A DNA stretch of 64,000 nt from Domibacillus sp. PGB-M46 (GCF_022668875.1 NZ_JAKGCR010000004.1:248001-312000); one strand, 5' to 3'. Counted from the stretch's first letter, positions 33,758 through 43,417 are shown. Program-made: numbers and translations. The notes: a model not told the origin generated them from the letters alone.

Positions 33758-35106
33758 ATTCCCGCCCCCTTTCTTGTAAATACACAGATTTGTGTCGGAA
33801 AACCGTGCTGCTCATGCTCTTCTCCTGCACCATCAAACCGAAGCTCGTAGGCTTGATCTTTGTTTCGTTCTTTACACCAGTACTCAAATTCAGGTCTTGT
33901 CCATTCAAAGCGGTGATCGGTGTGGCGAAGAGCTTCGTTCATGTCATAGACTTCGTTATATTCACGGTTAGGCGTTGTGACAATGAAGGTGTTTGGCCTA
34001 TATTCATGTAAAATCATTTCAACAGCTTTAGGAAGCCTGTGTTCGTCAATATGCTCAATGACTTCACAGAGAATAATCACATCTTTTCCTTTTAACCGCT
34101 CATCGTAATAAAAAAGCGATCCCCACATAGAAGTAGGCTGAACAAAGCCGATTTTCTCTTGTACTTTTTCAAATCGGCGGATCGCCTGCAAAGAAGCAGA
34201 TTCAGAAGGCTCCACTGCCAGGATTTCCTCCACTCCGGGCAAAAATCCAAGCCGGACTGCTAACTTTCCTTCACCGGATCCGAAATCAACGACAGTTTTC
34301 GGCTTTACCTGTTTAACAAGATTAATAATTTTCTCATATCTTAAGTCATTCAGCCGCACTTTTTTCTCTTGTTTTACTGCCTCTTTTACTGCTTCTTTGT
34401 TCTCAATCATACTGTACAAGTCTTTAAAACGAAGTGACTGACGGTAAATATACTCCCGCATCGGGTGATCTTCCAGCCAGCCTTTCCCGTAGCGCTCCAG
34501 CTTTTCAATTTCTTTTTCATCAATGTAATAATGCTTATAATTGTCCATTACAGGAATCAGAATAAATAACTGGCGCAGTGTATCACGTAATGTTTTTATT
34601 CCGCGTATTGAAAGAAAACGGGCCGTACTGCGGTCTTTTAATTTTGCTTTGTAATCTGTTTCTCCATATGTAATATCCACACTGAAGCCAAGTGGATCAA
34701 ACAGCTCATGCATCTGCTTGTCGGAAAGCGATGAAACAATAGGGCCAAACTCTACATGAAGATCAAACGGATGATGAACCCATTCAGCATATTCCTCTTT
34801 TGGCTGACCGTTCAACGCTGTACCGAGCGCATTGCGGATAAATGAGCAAAAAATGCTGCTCACTGCAAATTCACGATCATTAATATAATGAGTAATATCG
34901 TATGGATTGGAACGGCTATTTGATAATTCAATAGGATCAGGTGTGACAAATATCGTCGCCTCTACCTCTTTTTCTTTAAACAGACGATAAAAAAAGCGTA
35001 CTAGATGCCCTTTTTGTTTTCGCTCGTATACATTGTTTGGATTTTTCGCCAGCAGGTGCGACAGAACCTGTGCTTTCTCTCCCACCGCTCGTATTGTCAG
35101 CTGCAT
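33754..35106 (-). CDS. hen1: 3'-terminal RNA ribose 2'-O-methyltransferase Hen1
   Basis: The 450-residue protein has a bacterial Hen1 N-terminal domain (about 1-240, with FYRLFKEKEVEATIFVTPDP) that activates the Pnkp ligase, and a SAM methyltransferase domain. In the latter, VVDFGSGEGKLA (about 272) binds SAM, and EVIEHIDEHRL (about 349) supplies the Glu and His that hold the catalytic metal. It methylates the 3'-end ribose so that the repaired RNA resists being cut again. GGGGTATTTAAT precedes ATG 35106. It is the first gene of the hen1-pnkp operon. Confidence 0.93.
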   Translation of the reverse strand: MQLTIRAVGEKAQVLSHLLAKNPNNVYERKQKGHLVRFFYRLFKEKEVEATIFVTPDPIELSNSRSNPYDITHYINDREFAVSSIFCSFIRNALGTALNGQPKEEYAEWVHHPFDLHVEFGPIVSSLSDKQMHELFDPLGFSVDITYGETDYKAKLKDRSTARFLSIRGIKTLRDTLRQLFILIPVMDNYKHYYIDEKEIEKLERYGKGWLEDHPMREYIYRQSLRFKDLYSMIENKEAVKEAVKQEKKVRLNDLRYEKIINLVKQVKPKTVVDFGSGEGKLAVRLGFLPGVEEILAVEPSESASLQAIRRFEKVQEKIGFVQPTSMWGSLFYYDERLKGKDVIILCEVIEHIDEHRLPKAVEMILHEYRPNTFIVTTPNREYNEVYDMNEALRHTDHRFEWTRPEFEYWCKERNKDQAYELRFDGAGEEHEQHGFPTQICVFTRKGAGI

Positions 35107-36058
35107 ATTAAATACCCCTTTTCCACTCTCTTCTGTATTTTAGGTTATTAAGATCCATTATTGTCTTCTATTGTCTCAATAGCAAGGCTTTTACATATGA
35201 TCCCTGACGGTATCGATCGCAAAATCAGTTTCTATCTTTTCAACGCGACACTCTCTCATACCACTCCAAAACGGGATATGTTTCGGCTGCGCATCCTCAT
35301 CTTCTTTTCCTATTTTAATCTTAAATTCCGCCCGAAAACATGAAGAAAAATTTGAGCATTAGCAGATAGAAGATGGTGTTTGGAGGATAAATGAAGATGA
35401 CTTCAGCAGGAAAGTAAATCCTAAACTGCTTACATTAGTAAGTATCAATTGTTTACTAAAACAGGATCAATATTATTTTTTTATATGGACATATAACTGG
35501 CATCAATCTTAGCTCAGAGGGCAGTTGACCAAAACGGTTGATAGATTAAAATGTTATTTCACCAGAGAGTAAGCCTAAAAAGAGGAACGCTAAAACAGGC
35601 GCTAAGAATGAAAGTGGAAGTTTTATTCATGGGCGTATTACACTTACTCGATTTTTAAGTTTATCCGCTATACCAAAGGCTGACACGGCAAGTAAAACAG
35701 TTATAATCGTTTTAAGTATACTGACAAGGCTAAACGGTTTGCGGATAGATTCATCAAAGTAAAAATAAAAGGCAGAAAGCATAGTAATCATTAAAACTGA
35801 TAAATAAAAAATCTAAAGTAATGCATGTATGAATTTACTCCTGTTCTACAAATATCTTGTATATAAATTAATAGCTTCTCCTCGAAAATAACAAGTTAGC
35901 TTATTAGCTAACAGTTCGTCCATATAAATAAGTGATTATTTTTAATTATACGTTTCTAAAGCTTAAAAGCATTGTTGTCCCTTTACAATTCTGATATGAT
36001 ATTTTTTTGTGCTTGAAGTTGCTTATATACTAAAAAATGAGGAGAGAACTATTACTTT
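35107..36058. other. Long intergenic region with one possible remnant
   Basis: On the minus strand 35627-35791 encodes 54 residues with two hydrophobic stretches (MITMLSAFYFYFDESI, then LKTIITVLLAVSAFGIAD). It lacks a ribosome-binding site, so it may be the end of a lost membrane gene. The rest is AT-rich with no other signal. Confidence 0.35.
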
Positions 36059-36736
36059 ATGAGGAATAAAGACATTAAAAAAGAGGCCCAAAAATGCCTT
36101 ACAGGACATTGGGGCAAAGCAATTTTACTTACCTTTATATCGGGATTACTGTTTGTCCTTCTGCCTACTGCCGTAGAAATTTATTTATCAGGCGGGTTTG
36201 AAGCATGGATGTATACGACAAGTACGCCAGTTGCTTCTGATGTATTTAGCACCGTTCTTTCGATTTTACTCACTCCTTTTATGGTCGCTTCTTTATGGTT
36301 TTATCTAGCTATTTATCGAAAAGAGAACCCGTCTCTTTCAAATGTATTTGGGATTTATAAACATGGCCGGACTTCTTTTAAAACAATTATTGCCTGCTAT
36401 TGGATGCTTTTGTTAACTTTTCTTTGGTCACTGTTGCTTATCGTCCCAGGGATCATTAAAGGCTTTTCGTACTCACAGACTTATTTTATTTTAAAAGACC
36501 ATCCTTCTTATACCGTTAATGAAGCTATCACAGAAAGCCGTAAAATGATGGACGGTTTAAAAAATCAGTATTTTACACTTTGGCTGGGCTTTATTGCTTG
36601 GGCCTTTTTATCCCTCCTTACATTCGGTATCGGGTTTTTATGGCTTTTCCCTTATGTTCAAGCATCTCTTGCCGTGTTTTATTCAGAGGTTGCCGCAAAA
36701 CGGAATACTCAAGCAGCAGAAACGGTTACGTCTTAA
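36059..36736 (+). CDS. DUF975-family membrane protein
   Basis: This is a 225-residue membrane protein with five or six helices. Family marks: RNKDIKKEAQKCLTGHWGKA at the N-terminus, LLIVPGIIKGFSYSQTYFIL in the middle, then NEAITESRKMMDGLKNQYF. DUF975 proteins are of unknown function. GGAGAGAACTATTACTTT precedes ATG 36059. It is a single-gene unit followed by a strong terminator. Confidence 0.85.
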   Translation: MRNKDIKKEAQKCLTGHWGKAILLTFISGLLFVLLPTAVEIYLSGGFEAWMYTTSTPVASDVFSTVLSILLTPFMVASLWFYLAIYRKENPSLSNVFGIYKHGRTSFKTIIACYWMLLLTFLWSLLLIVPGIIKGFSYSQTYFILKDHPSYTVNEAITESRKMMDGLKNQYFTLWLGFIAWAFLSLLTFGIGFLWLFPYVQASLAVFYSEVAAKRNTQAAETVTS

Positions 36737-36739
36737 TCA

Positions 36740-36772
36740 AAAAAAGAACTTCACCCGAAGTTCTTTTAAAAT
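36740..36772 (+). terminator. Strong terminator
   Basis: AAAGAACTTC-accc-GAAGTTCTTTT. Confidence 0.85.
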
Positions 36773-36812
36773 TTGAATGTTACTATTTTTAAAGAAATTA
36801 AGTGATTCTACT

Positions 36813-36944
36813 TCACTCGTTTTCTTCACTTTTCTTAAGCAGCTGCTCTTTAATCGCCCTGGCTTTTTCCTTAATGCTTTCCCTTCCCCCTTCTAAGAGT
36901 TCACCCCGAATTCCTTCCGGACGAGACTCGATTTTAAACAAGTC
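36813..36944 (-). pseudogene. Truncated DUF3006 gene (C-terminal half)
   Basis: The frame reads DLFKIESRPEGIRGELLEGG, then ESIKEKARAIKEQLLKKSEE, matching the end of the intact DUF3006 protein at 37926. The N-terminal half is missing. The break point abuts the excalibur gene. Confidence 0.65.
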
Positions 36945-36963
36945 ATATAAAGGTGGGGTGGCT

Positions 36964-37086
36964 ATGAATTCTAAAGTGAAAAGCAAAGGTGGAAAAACAA
37001 ACCATAAGCCGTATGTATCCTCTGCTCTTTATAAGGCTTACAAAGATAAAGACCGGGACAAAGATGGTATTGCTTGCGAAAGATAA
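36964..37086 (+). CDS. Short excalibur calcium-binding protein (40 aa)
   Basis: The protein ends with the excalibur pattern DKDRDKDGIACER, an EF-hand-like DxDxDG loop followed by Cys-Glu. The N-terminal part is basic and disordered (KVKSKGGKTNHK). AAAGGTGGGGTGGCT precedes ATG 36964. There is no signal peptide, unlike most excalibur proteins, and none of the Cys-containing first half, so it may be a truncated relic. Confidence 0.55.
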   Translation: MNSKVKSKGGKTNHKPYVSSALYKAYKDKDRDKDGIACER

Positions 37087-37187
37087 AAAGTAACCAATGC
37101 TCTATGGGAAAAAGCCGTATCGGTAAATAACTGATATAGCTTTCCGACTATGGACAAACGCCTGCTTTTTTACTTCATCTACACTCC

Positions 37188-37217
37188 CAGACTGCTTACG
37201 AGTAAGCAGTCTTTTTC
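37188..37217 (+). terminator. Strong terminator
   Basis: AGACTGCTTAC-ga-GTAAGCAGTCT followed by TTTT. Confidence 0.8.
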
Positions 37218-37331
37218 CGGAAAGAAAACATATTGACAATAAAAAATGAAATATGATACCATATAAAATTTGAATAAAAATTCATGGTGTGTTAATCTCA
37301 AGAAAGGAATCATCCATGGAGGTGGATTAGT

Positions 37332-37826
37332 TTGTTTGAGATTGGTGACAAGATTGTATATCCAATGCATGGGGCAGGCGTAATAGAAGCCATTGAGGAA
37401 AAAGAAATTCTAGGGAAAACACAGCAATATTTCATTATGGCTTTTCCTCTTAGAAAACTGCAGGTAATGATTCCAATCACGAAAGTGAGCGACTATGGGA
37501 TGCGGCTCGTATTGAACATGGCGGCGATTGAGCAGGTCATGGACATGTTTGGGCAAGGTGAAATTGACCGGTCTATAACACATAAACAAAGATTTAAGAT
37601 CAACACCGACAAAATGAAAACGGGTATGACGAAAGATGGAGCTGAGGTTATCCGCGATTTGGTTATGATCCAAAAGGAAAAACCATTGAATTCAAACGAA
37701 AAACTAATGCTCCGTGATGCCATGCAGTTTCTTGTCAGCGAACTTGAGCTAAGTAACAGCATGACGCAGCCACAGGCGAAAGACTTATTACAAGATCGGC
37801 TTAGCCGGGTAAAAACCGCTGGCTAA
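37332..37826 (+). CDS. CarD-family transcription regulator
   Basis: The 164-residue protein has an N-terminal RNA-polymerase-interacting Tudor-like domain (FEIGDKIVYPMHGAGVIEAI, then FPLRKLQVMIPI) and a helical DNA-binding C-terminal domain (NEKLMLRDAMQFLVSELELS). CarD proteins bind the RNA polymerase beta subunit and steady promoter open complexes. TTG 37332 follows GGAGGTGG. TTGACA at 37233 may belong to its promoter, but the -10 is unclear. Confidence 0.85.
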   Translation: MFEIGDKIVYPMHGAGVIEAIEEKEILGKTQQYFIMAFPLRKLQVMIPITKVSDYGMRLVLNMAAIEQVMDMFGQGEIDRSITHKQRFKINTDKMKTGMTKDGAEVIRDLVMIQKEKPLNSNEKLMLRDAMQFLVSELELSNSMTQPQAKDLLQDRLSRVKTAG

Positions 37827-37888
37827 AAATATATATAATAAAAAAGCTTGCAGACATCGTCTTTAAAATGAAGACTTTTTCTACAAAC

Positions 37889-37925
37889 TGAAAGCCATAT
37901 CAGTCAATAACTGATACGGCTTTTT
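37889..37925. terminator. Strong bidirectional terminator
   Basis: GCCATATCAGT-caata-ACTGATACGGC with A and T runs, between convergent carD-like and DUF3006 genes. Confidence 0.8.
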
Positions 37926-38183
37926 TCATTTCTTTTCTTCAGTTTGCTTGAGCAACTGTTCTTTCATTACTCTAGCTTTTTCCTTAATACTTTCTGTTTC
38001 CTCTTCTAAAACCTCAACTTGGAGCCCTTCTGGCAGAGACACGATTTTGATCAAGTTCCCTTCCTTTACATGAGTTCCAAGCTTTTCAGCCTCTACTAGC
38101 TCTTCAATCGATTCATCTTCCCGCCATAGCAGCTTCGCCTGGCCTTTTTCAATGGAATCAATCGTATACATACCGTTTCTCAT
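37926..38183 (-). CDS. DUF3006 domain protein
   Basis: The 85-residue protein runs MYTIDSIEKGQAKLLWREDE, then AEKLGTHVKEGNLIKI, with a helical Glu/Lys end. DUF3006 genes commonly sit next to secreted ComEC-like metallo-beta-lactamase genes, and here the ATG overlaps the stop of such a gene (ATGA). The function is unknown; the pairing suggests joint action. Three decayed relatives lie nearby (36813, 42318, 43470). Confidence 0.8.
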   Translation of the reverse strand: MRNGMYTIDSIEKGQAKLLWREDESIEELVEAEKLGTHVKEGNLIKIVSLPEGLQVEVLEEETESIKEKARVMKEQLLKQTEEKK

Positions 38184-39889
38184 CAGTCCACCGCACTCAC
38201 AATTTCCCAGTTTGAATCAAATAACTGTGCTGGATCTCCGATATTAGCCCACATGTTAGAAGTTGTCCATTTCAGGTACGTTGGCAGCTGCTCTTTTGCG
38301 TTAGGACCAGAAGTTACATAAACAGTCTTTCCTGCCCCTAAGATGTATCCATCAGGGAATGTGTAGATTTGATTTCCTTGAACGCTTACAAGCTTCCAGC
38401 CGGACAAATCTACACTGCTAGCGCCGCTATTCTTGATGCCAACTGTTTCTCCGCTTAAATCTTTGCTGGCAATTTCGACTGGGCTGCTGCCTTCCACTGG
38501 ATCTTCTACGGTTGGCGGTACATCAATCCCTTGTGTGAAATGAATCTCCTGGCCTTCTGTCCACGTTTCGATGTTCCCTTCTGGTGTTTTCCACACATCA
38601 ACGCCATACTCAAGCAGGTGGTTCAATACCTCTGAATGAGGATGGCCATATATGTTTCCTTCTCCATAAGACAAAATTGCATCAGTTGGATCGACGGCAG
38701 CTAAAAAGGCCGGTGAAGTTCCCGTAGAAGATCCATGGTGTGAAACTTTTAATACTTCTGCATCCAGATCATATTTAGCCATTATCTCGTTTTCTACTTC
38801 AATGCCAGCATCGCCAGTTAACAAGTAATCTGCATCGCCGTAACTCACTTTAAGAACAATCGATCCTTCATTAAGATCCGATGCTTGGCTGTCTGCATGC
38901 AATACTTTTACTGAAACAGATGGATCCGGCGAGATATCCTGCCCTTCTTTCGCTACCTTAAAGGCCGCTCCTGATACCTGGATAGCTGCCAGATAATCTA
39001 GGTACGTATTTGTTGTATGGTCTTGGCCGGAATCAATAACGGTTTTCACACCGAAATCTTTAATCACGGCATCAGCCCCACCAATATGGTCAGCATCTGG
39101 ATGAGTAGCCACAAAAGTATCAACTGTAAAACCTGGACCAAACCCGTTAACTGCTTCTCTAATATCAGCATCCGACCGGCCGGCATCGACCATCATTGTC
39201 TGGCCATCTGGGAACCAAAGCAGAATGGCATCCCCCTGGCCAACATTTAAGAAATCCACATATAACGCAGATCCTTCTGGAACCGGGGTTATATCTGCAG
39301 CATCTATAGCGCGTGACATAAACGCCGCAAACTCACCACGTTTGACTGCCTTATCAGGACGATATGTATTGTCTGGATAACCTTGTGTAATACCGGCTGC
39401 AATAATCTTACCAATATAAGAATAAGCTGCTGAATTCTTTGATACGTCTTTAAACGATACAGGAGCTGTCTCTGTCAGTTCATAAGCACGTGTCAGCAAA
39501 ATCGCCAGCTGTCCCCGGGTAACCGGCTCATTAGGGCGAAATGTTCCATCTGGAAAACCGCTAATAATGCCTCCTTCTACTGCTTGTGCGATATAACCGG
39601 AGGCCACACTGGATGGACTTACATCATTAAATACCGTCGATCGCTTTGTTCCATCCACATCAAATGCGCGGCCAATCATAATCGCCGCCTGGGCACGGGT
39701 TACCTGCGTATCAGGCATGAACCGGCCATCTGGAAAACCACTAATAACGCCTGTGTCCGATAAATAATCGATATCTTCATAGAACCTGTAACTTTCAGAA
39801 ACATCCTTAAATGTTGCTGCCTGAGCAAGCGGAGCCGCAATGCCAAGCGAAAAAGCAATACTGGATAATAAAGCTAATGGCTTTTTCAA
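38183..39889 (-). CDS. Surface-anchored SLH / MBL-hydrolase / lamin-tail protein
   Basis: About 568 residues. A signal peptide (LSSIAFSLGIAAPLAQAA) leads to three SLH repeats (each with GFPDGRFMPD or GYPDNTYRPD and TRAQAA/TRGQLA) that bind cell-wall polymer. Next comes a ComEC/Rec2-type MBL domain (VDFLNVGQGDAILLWFPDGQ, THPDADHIGGAD, LLTGDAGIE, VSHHGSSTG) with the metal ligands intact. A C-terminal lamin-tail-like beta domain closes it (SGWKLVSVQGNQIYTFPDG). It is likely an extracellular nuclease- or phosphodiesterase-like hydrolase fixed to the wall. The start TTG 39889 follows GGGAGGAAG. The N-terminus is duplicated at 57018-57396. Confidence 0.85.
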   Translation of the reverse strand: MKKPLALLSSIAFSLGIAAPLAQAATFKDVSESYRFYEDIDYLSDTGVISGFPDGRFMPDTQVTRAQAAIMIGRAFDVDGTKRSTVFNDVSPSSVASGYIAQAVEGGIISGFPDGTFRPNEPVTRGQLAILLTRAYELTETAPVSFKDVSKNSAAYSYIGKIIAAGITQGYPDNTYRPDKAVKRGEFAAFMSRAIDAADITPVPEGSALYVDFLNVGQGDAILLWFPDGQTMMVDAGRSDADIREAVNGFGPGFTVDTFVATHPDADHIGGADAVIKDFGVKTVIDSGQDHTTNTYLDYLAAIQVSGAAFKVAKEGQDISPDPSVSVKVLHADSQASDLNEGSIVLKVSYGDADYLLTGDAGIEVENEIMAKYDLDAEVLKVSHHGSSTGTSPAFLAAVDPTDAILSYGEGNIYGHPHSEVLNHLLEYGVDVWKTPEGNIETWTEGQEIHFTQGIDVPPTVEDPVEGSSPVEIASKDLSGETVGIKNSGASSVDLSGWKLVSVQGNQIYTFPDGYILGAGKTVYVTSGPNAKEQLPTYLKWTTSNMWANIGDPAQLFDSNWEIVSAVD

Positions 39890-39969
39890 CTGTTCTTCCT
39901 CCCTCATTTACCAACCTGTTTATATTTTTAAATTATTTCTTTAGGTGTCAATATTTCGATTTAAAGAGA

Positions 39970-39998
39970 AAACCGCCAAATCGCTTGGCGGTTTCTCG
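39970..39998. terminator. Terminator
   Basis: AAACCGCCAA-atcg-TTGGCGGTTT. The same hairpin recurs at 57479-57507. Confidence 0.8.
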
Positions 39999-39999
39999 T

Positions 40000-41232
40000 T
40001 TACTTCAATGTAGTCATGCCTGCTGCCTCCATGCGCTGGAAGAAAGCAGAGATTTGAGCACGGGTTAACGGTTCATTAAAGTGATAGTCTTCAAATGTTT
40101 TAGCACCCGTTGTGCCGGAAGAAAGATTATTTTTATACATAAATCCGACTGCCGAATATGGGCCATAAGCAGCACCCTGAGAAGCCGCAATGACTTGTGC
40201 CAATTGGCCGCGTGTTACAATAGCGTTTTTCGCAGTATCATTCGTGTACCCTTTAAGCGGCAGATTGTACGGTTTAAAGAAATCGTAATACTGCTGTGCC
40301 CGGTGGCCATAAGCAGCACCTGGCTTAAAACCGAAATATTTAGCCGCAATTACAGTGAAGTCAGATTCTTTCAATAAAGAAAGCGGCTGGAACCGGCCAT
40401 CCGGGAACCCTTGAATCAACCCCGTGCGGAATGCCCACGTTATATTTTCACGTGCCCAATGATCTTTTCGAACATCGATAAATGCTGGATATAGCAAGTT
40501 TTCCAGTTTCCAATGCAGTCTGTCCGGATCGTAACTCAATTTTGGCGTGCCGCCAGACGTTAGAAAGAGCACACCGCGCATATGATATCTTGCTTCTTCA
40601 TCAAGCTCAACGCCATTTACTGAACCCCATCCTGAAAATACATTAGTTTCGCCGACTTTCAGCAGGTCCACTGGCAATTGTTTATACCAGTCGAAATCAG
40701 ACACAGCAAATTCATACACTGTTGTACCTTCTGGAATTAGAAAATCTTCATTTAAAAATACATCGCCAACTAAATCTGTTGCTTTTGGCTGGCCGAAATG
40801 AAAATAGCCATACTGGTTATCTTCATCCCAAATATCTTCAAAGGCATAATTTCGCAGTGTACGCCAAAGCATCGAACCATTTTCAGCGTCAACAGCTGCC
40901 CCTTTTTCTTTTGAAGTGTAAGCAGCATAAAATCCATCTTTACTTACAAGCATGTAATCTTTTGTATTGTGAGGCCGTGCGATAATATAATTAGGAGTTT
41001 GCTCATAAATTTTAGTAAACCCATACTTCATATTATTAAAATCAACCGGCTTGTGCGTATGAGTGTAAACAGTCATCCCTGCTCTTTCTCGTAAAATATT
41101 ATAAATCTCAGCTGGAACTTCCCATTCTGGTTTCTCTGTCACATTTTCCCGCGCCGAGGAAAAATCTGGAACTAACAAAACAAGCGAAAAAAGCAAAGAT
41201 GACAAAAACAATGATGTAATAAATTTTTTCAA
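40000..41232 (-). CDS. Secreted SLH-domain protein
   Basis: The 410-residue protein has a signal peptide (FITSLFLSSLLFSLVLLVPD) and a unique N-terminal domain (about 30-250: EWEVPAEIYNILRERAGMTV, then YGYFHFGQPKATDLVGDVFL). Three C-terminal SLH repeats follow (FIDVRKDHWARENI, GLIQGFPDGRFQPL, VTRGQLAQVIAA, LTRAQISAFFQRME). The protein should be bound non-covalently to pyruvylated wall polymers. AGGAGAGTATAGTTTG precedes ATG 41232. The function of the N-terminal domain is unknown. Confidence 0.8.
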   Translation of the reverse strand: MKKFITSLFLSSLLFSLVLLVPDFSSARENVTEKPEWEVPAEIYNILRERAGMTVYTHTHKPVDFNNMKYGFTKIYEQTPNYIIARPHNTKDYMLVSKDGFYAAYTSKEKGAAVDAENGSMLWRTLRNYAFEDIWDEDNQYGYFHFGQPKATDLVGDVFLNEDFLIPEGTTVYEFAVSDFDWYKQLPVDLLKVGETNVFSGWGSVNGVELDEEARYHMRGVLFLTSGGTPKLSYDPDRLHWKLENLLYPAFIDVRKDHWARENITWAFRTGLIQGFPDGRFQPLSLLKESDFTVIAAKYFGFKPGAAYGHRAQQYYDFFKPYNLPLKGYTNDTAKNAIVTRGQLAQVIAASQGAAYGPYSAVGFMYKNNLSSGTTGAKTFEDYHFNEPLTRAQISAFFQRMEAAGMTTLK

Positions 41233-41721
41233 ACTATACTCTCCTTATCAATTTTACAATATATTACCTTAGAATATGGCGAGTTTAATGAGCTTAAATA
41301 CCTATTATTGTTACAATTTATATTATTTTTTAAAAATAATTGTTAAACATCATAATACTGTAAAGTACAAGCGGCAATTCGGATAATTAAATATAAGTTT
41401 CTTTAATTGCTGCAAATTCGCCAGTTATACTTTGCAAGGAAACATGTTCATCAACACCCCTATTTTACTTTTTATCCTAAATTACTTTTTTTGTATACTG
41501 TCATCGGATACATACTCCTGTATAAATCAACGGAAGGAAAATTTAAACAGAGGGGCAAAAAATACTTCTGACTGGCTGTGGCTGGTTTTTTCCCAGATAA
41601 GATTATCTTTCATTAAAGACACGATATAAGAGAGAAATTAATCAATAATCGATCCCTTACTCCGCAAAAAAAAAAAAAACACCCACCATCATTAGAAGAC
41701 AGTGGGGTTAAAAGAATCAAA
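41233..41721. other. AT-rich intergenic region
   Basis: A poly-A tract lies at about 41668-41681. A short plus-strand frame (41432-41629) has no ribosome-binding site. No gene recognised. Confidence 0.4.
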
Positions 41722-41937
41722 TTAAAATAGTTGTTTATTTTTTGCGGGTGTTTCTTCTGGCAGCTCAATTGGTGTTTCTGCGGGTGGTTTTGCCGGCACT
41801 TCAGCTGGCGGCTCTACAGGTGTCTCTACTGGTGACTTTGTCGGTGCTTCCACTGGCGGCGGCTGTACCGGTGTCTCTGGCGGTGACTTTGCTGGAGTTT
41901 CTTCTGGTTGTTTTGGTATTTCTTCAAAATCGCTCAT
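41722..41937 (-). CDS. Pro/Glu/Thr-rich repeat protein (71 aa)
   Basis: MSDFEEIPKQP is followed by imperfect repeats of (E/V)ETP(A/V)(K/E)(S/P)PP (for example ETPAKSPPETPVQPPP). The whole protein is proline-rich and extended. AAGGAGAATCAAT precedes ATG 41937. No signal peptide or membrane helix. A frameshifted copy is at 26849-26933 and shares the upstream sequence too. Role unknown. Confidence 0.6.
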   Translation of the reverse strand: MSDFEEIPKQPEETPAKSPPETPVQPPPVEAPTKSPVETPVEPPAEVPAKPPAETPIELPEETPAKNKQLF

Positions 41938-42730
41938 ATTGATTCTCCTTTTTTTAGCAGCATGTAATATGATTAATTAACTCTATCCTTGTGTTTTAAA
42001 CTTTCTTCAAAAAGTGACCGTCTTACATAGCAGTCCGGAACTCTTAGTATTCACAGCAAGCGCACCGTCTAACCCGAAAATCTGGCCTGCAATATTAGCT
42101 GCCATTATCACCATGAACACGCCCGCTTTTCTAGCGCAGCATAAAATACTGTCCAACTGCGCAGTCGTCCTGCTTTCCAGGCATACATAATACGGTCACA
42201 ATATCACAGAGCAACACGTTCTTCTATACCCGCCATTGCATTGCTGGTTTCCACTTTTACTTCGAGGCAGCGCTCGTATTGCTACATGTTTGGTCTCACT
42301 AGAGACAGCTATTCCTTCTTCCGTTGTTTTAAAAAAACGAAGAGCATCTCCTCGTTCTGCTTTCTTTACATGAGCCCCAATCTTTTCAACCCCTATCAAC
42401 GATGAATACTGTATATGGAAGTTACTCTAGTAACGAAGAGAAAAGTGATAACCCTGGCAATACAACTTCTACTCCTGCCCCTTTGAAAAACCTTTCACTT
42501 ATACAGGAACATACTCATGCGCAAATCTATTTTTTTAAATGGTAATAATTATGTTTAAATGCATTATTTTCAGTGTTATGTCAAGGGGAATTATGTAGAA
42601 GCTCCTAGTTTTTTATAGCATAATAAAGAAGTTGTTTTTTCAATTCTACATTCACTCTTTTAGATTTTAGAATTGAAAATATCGTTGATTTAGTCTGGGA
42701 GAACTATTTTAGATGGGGGTACATACATAA
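41938..42730. other. Region of decayed gene copies
   Basis: 42000-42060 resembles 26990-27060 (upstream of the frameshifted Pro-rich copy). 42318-42399 holds a DUF3006-like remnant. From 42480 the sequence is AT-rich without signals until the next gene. Confidence 0.4.
42318..42399 (-). pseudogene. DUF3006-like remnant
   Basis: The frame gives VEKIGAHVKKAERGDALRFF, resembling AEKLGAHVKEGNLIKI of the DUF3006 family, then runs into unrelated sequence. Confidence 0.4.
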
Positions 42731-43417
42731 GTGGATTTGAAAAACAAAAAAGTTATGGTTTTGCTCGGTGCTTTTATTTTGGTGACTATTTTACTGGTCA
42801 CGAATGTAAGTTCTGTATCTGAAAAAGAAGATCAGGTAGCTGCTTTACAACTTAAACTAGATGAAAGTGAAAAAACCATCAAGGACCAGAACACTAAAAT
42901 CACTACATTAGAACAGAAAGTCGAAGAGGCACAGCCATGGTTTGAGCTAGCAGAAAAGGAACAGCAACGAAAGATTGAAGAACAAAAAGCCAAAGACGCC
43001 GCTAAAAAAGCTGCTGAAGAAGCTGCTGCGAAGAAAAAAGCTGAGGCTGAGGCTGCTGCCGCTGCTGAAGCTCAAAGAAAAGCTGAAGAAGAGGAAAAAA
43101 GAGGATACGATACAGGAATCACTTATGACCAATTAGCCAGAACACCTGATGACTATACCGGTGAGAAAGTTAAATTTTTTGGCAAGGTTGTTCAGGTAAT
43201 GGAAGGCGATGGAGAAGTCCAAGTAAGGATTGCTGTTAACGAAGATTACGACACAATACTTTTTGGCGCTTACGATTCCTACATTACCGATTCTAGAATC
43301 TTAGAAGATGATTTAATTACTGTGATGGGCACATCGAATGGTCTGTTAACTTATGAGTCTACAATGGGTGGAGATATTACTATCCCTAGTATATTTATTA
43401 ATAAAATTGAGCAATAA
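42731..43417 (+). CDS. Membrane-anchored coiled-coil protein with OB-like C-terminal domain
   Basis: The 228-residue protein has an N-terminal transmembrane helix (VMVLLGAFILVTILLVTNV), a long charged coiled coil (about 30-125, including an Ala/Lys/Glu-only stretch AKKAAEEAAAKKKAEAEA) and a C-terminal beta domain (TPDDYTGEKVKFFGKVVQVM, then EVQVRIAVNEDYD and LLTYESTMGGDITIPSI) that looks like an OB fold. GTG 42731 follows GGGGGTACATACATAA. Similar proteins are sometimes named toxin regulators, but that name has little support. Confidence 0.65.
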   Translation: MDLKNKKVMVLLGAFILVTILLVTNVSSVSEKEDQVAALQLKLDESEKTIKDQNTKITTLEQKVEEAQPWFELAEKEQQRKIEEQKAKDAAKKAAEEAAAKKKAEAEAAAAAEAQRKAEEEEKRGYDTGITYDQLARTPDDYTGEKVKFFGKVVQVMEGDGEVQVRIAVNEDYDTILFGAYDSYITDSRILEDDLITVMGTSNGLLTYESTMGGDITIPSIFINKIEQ

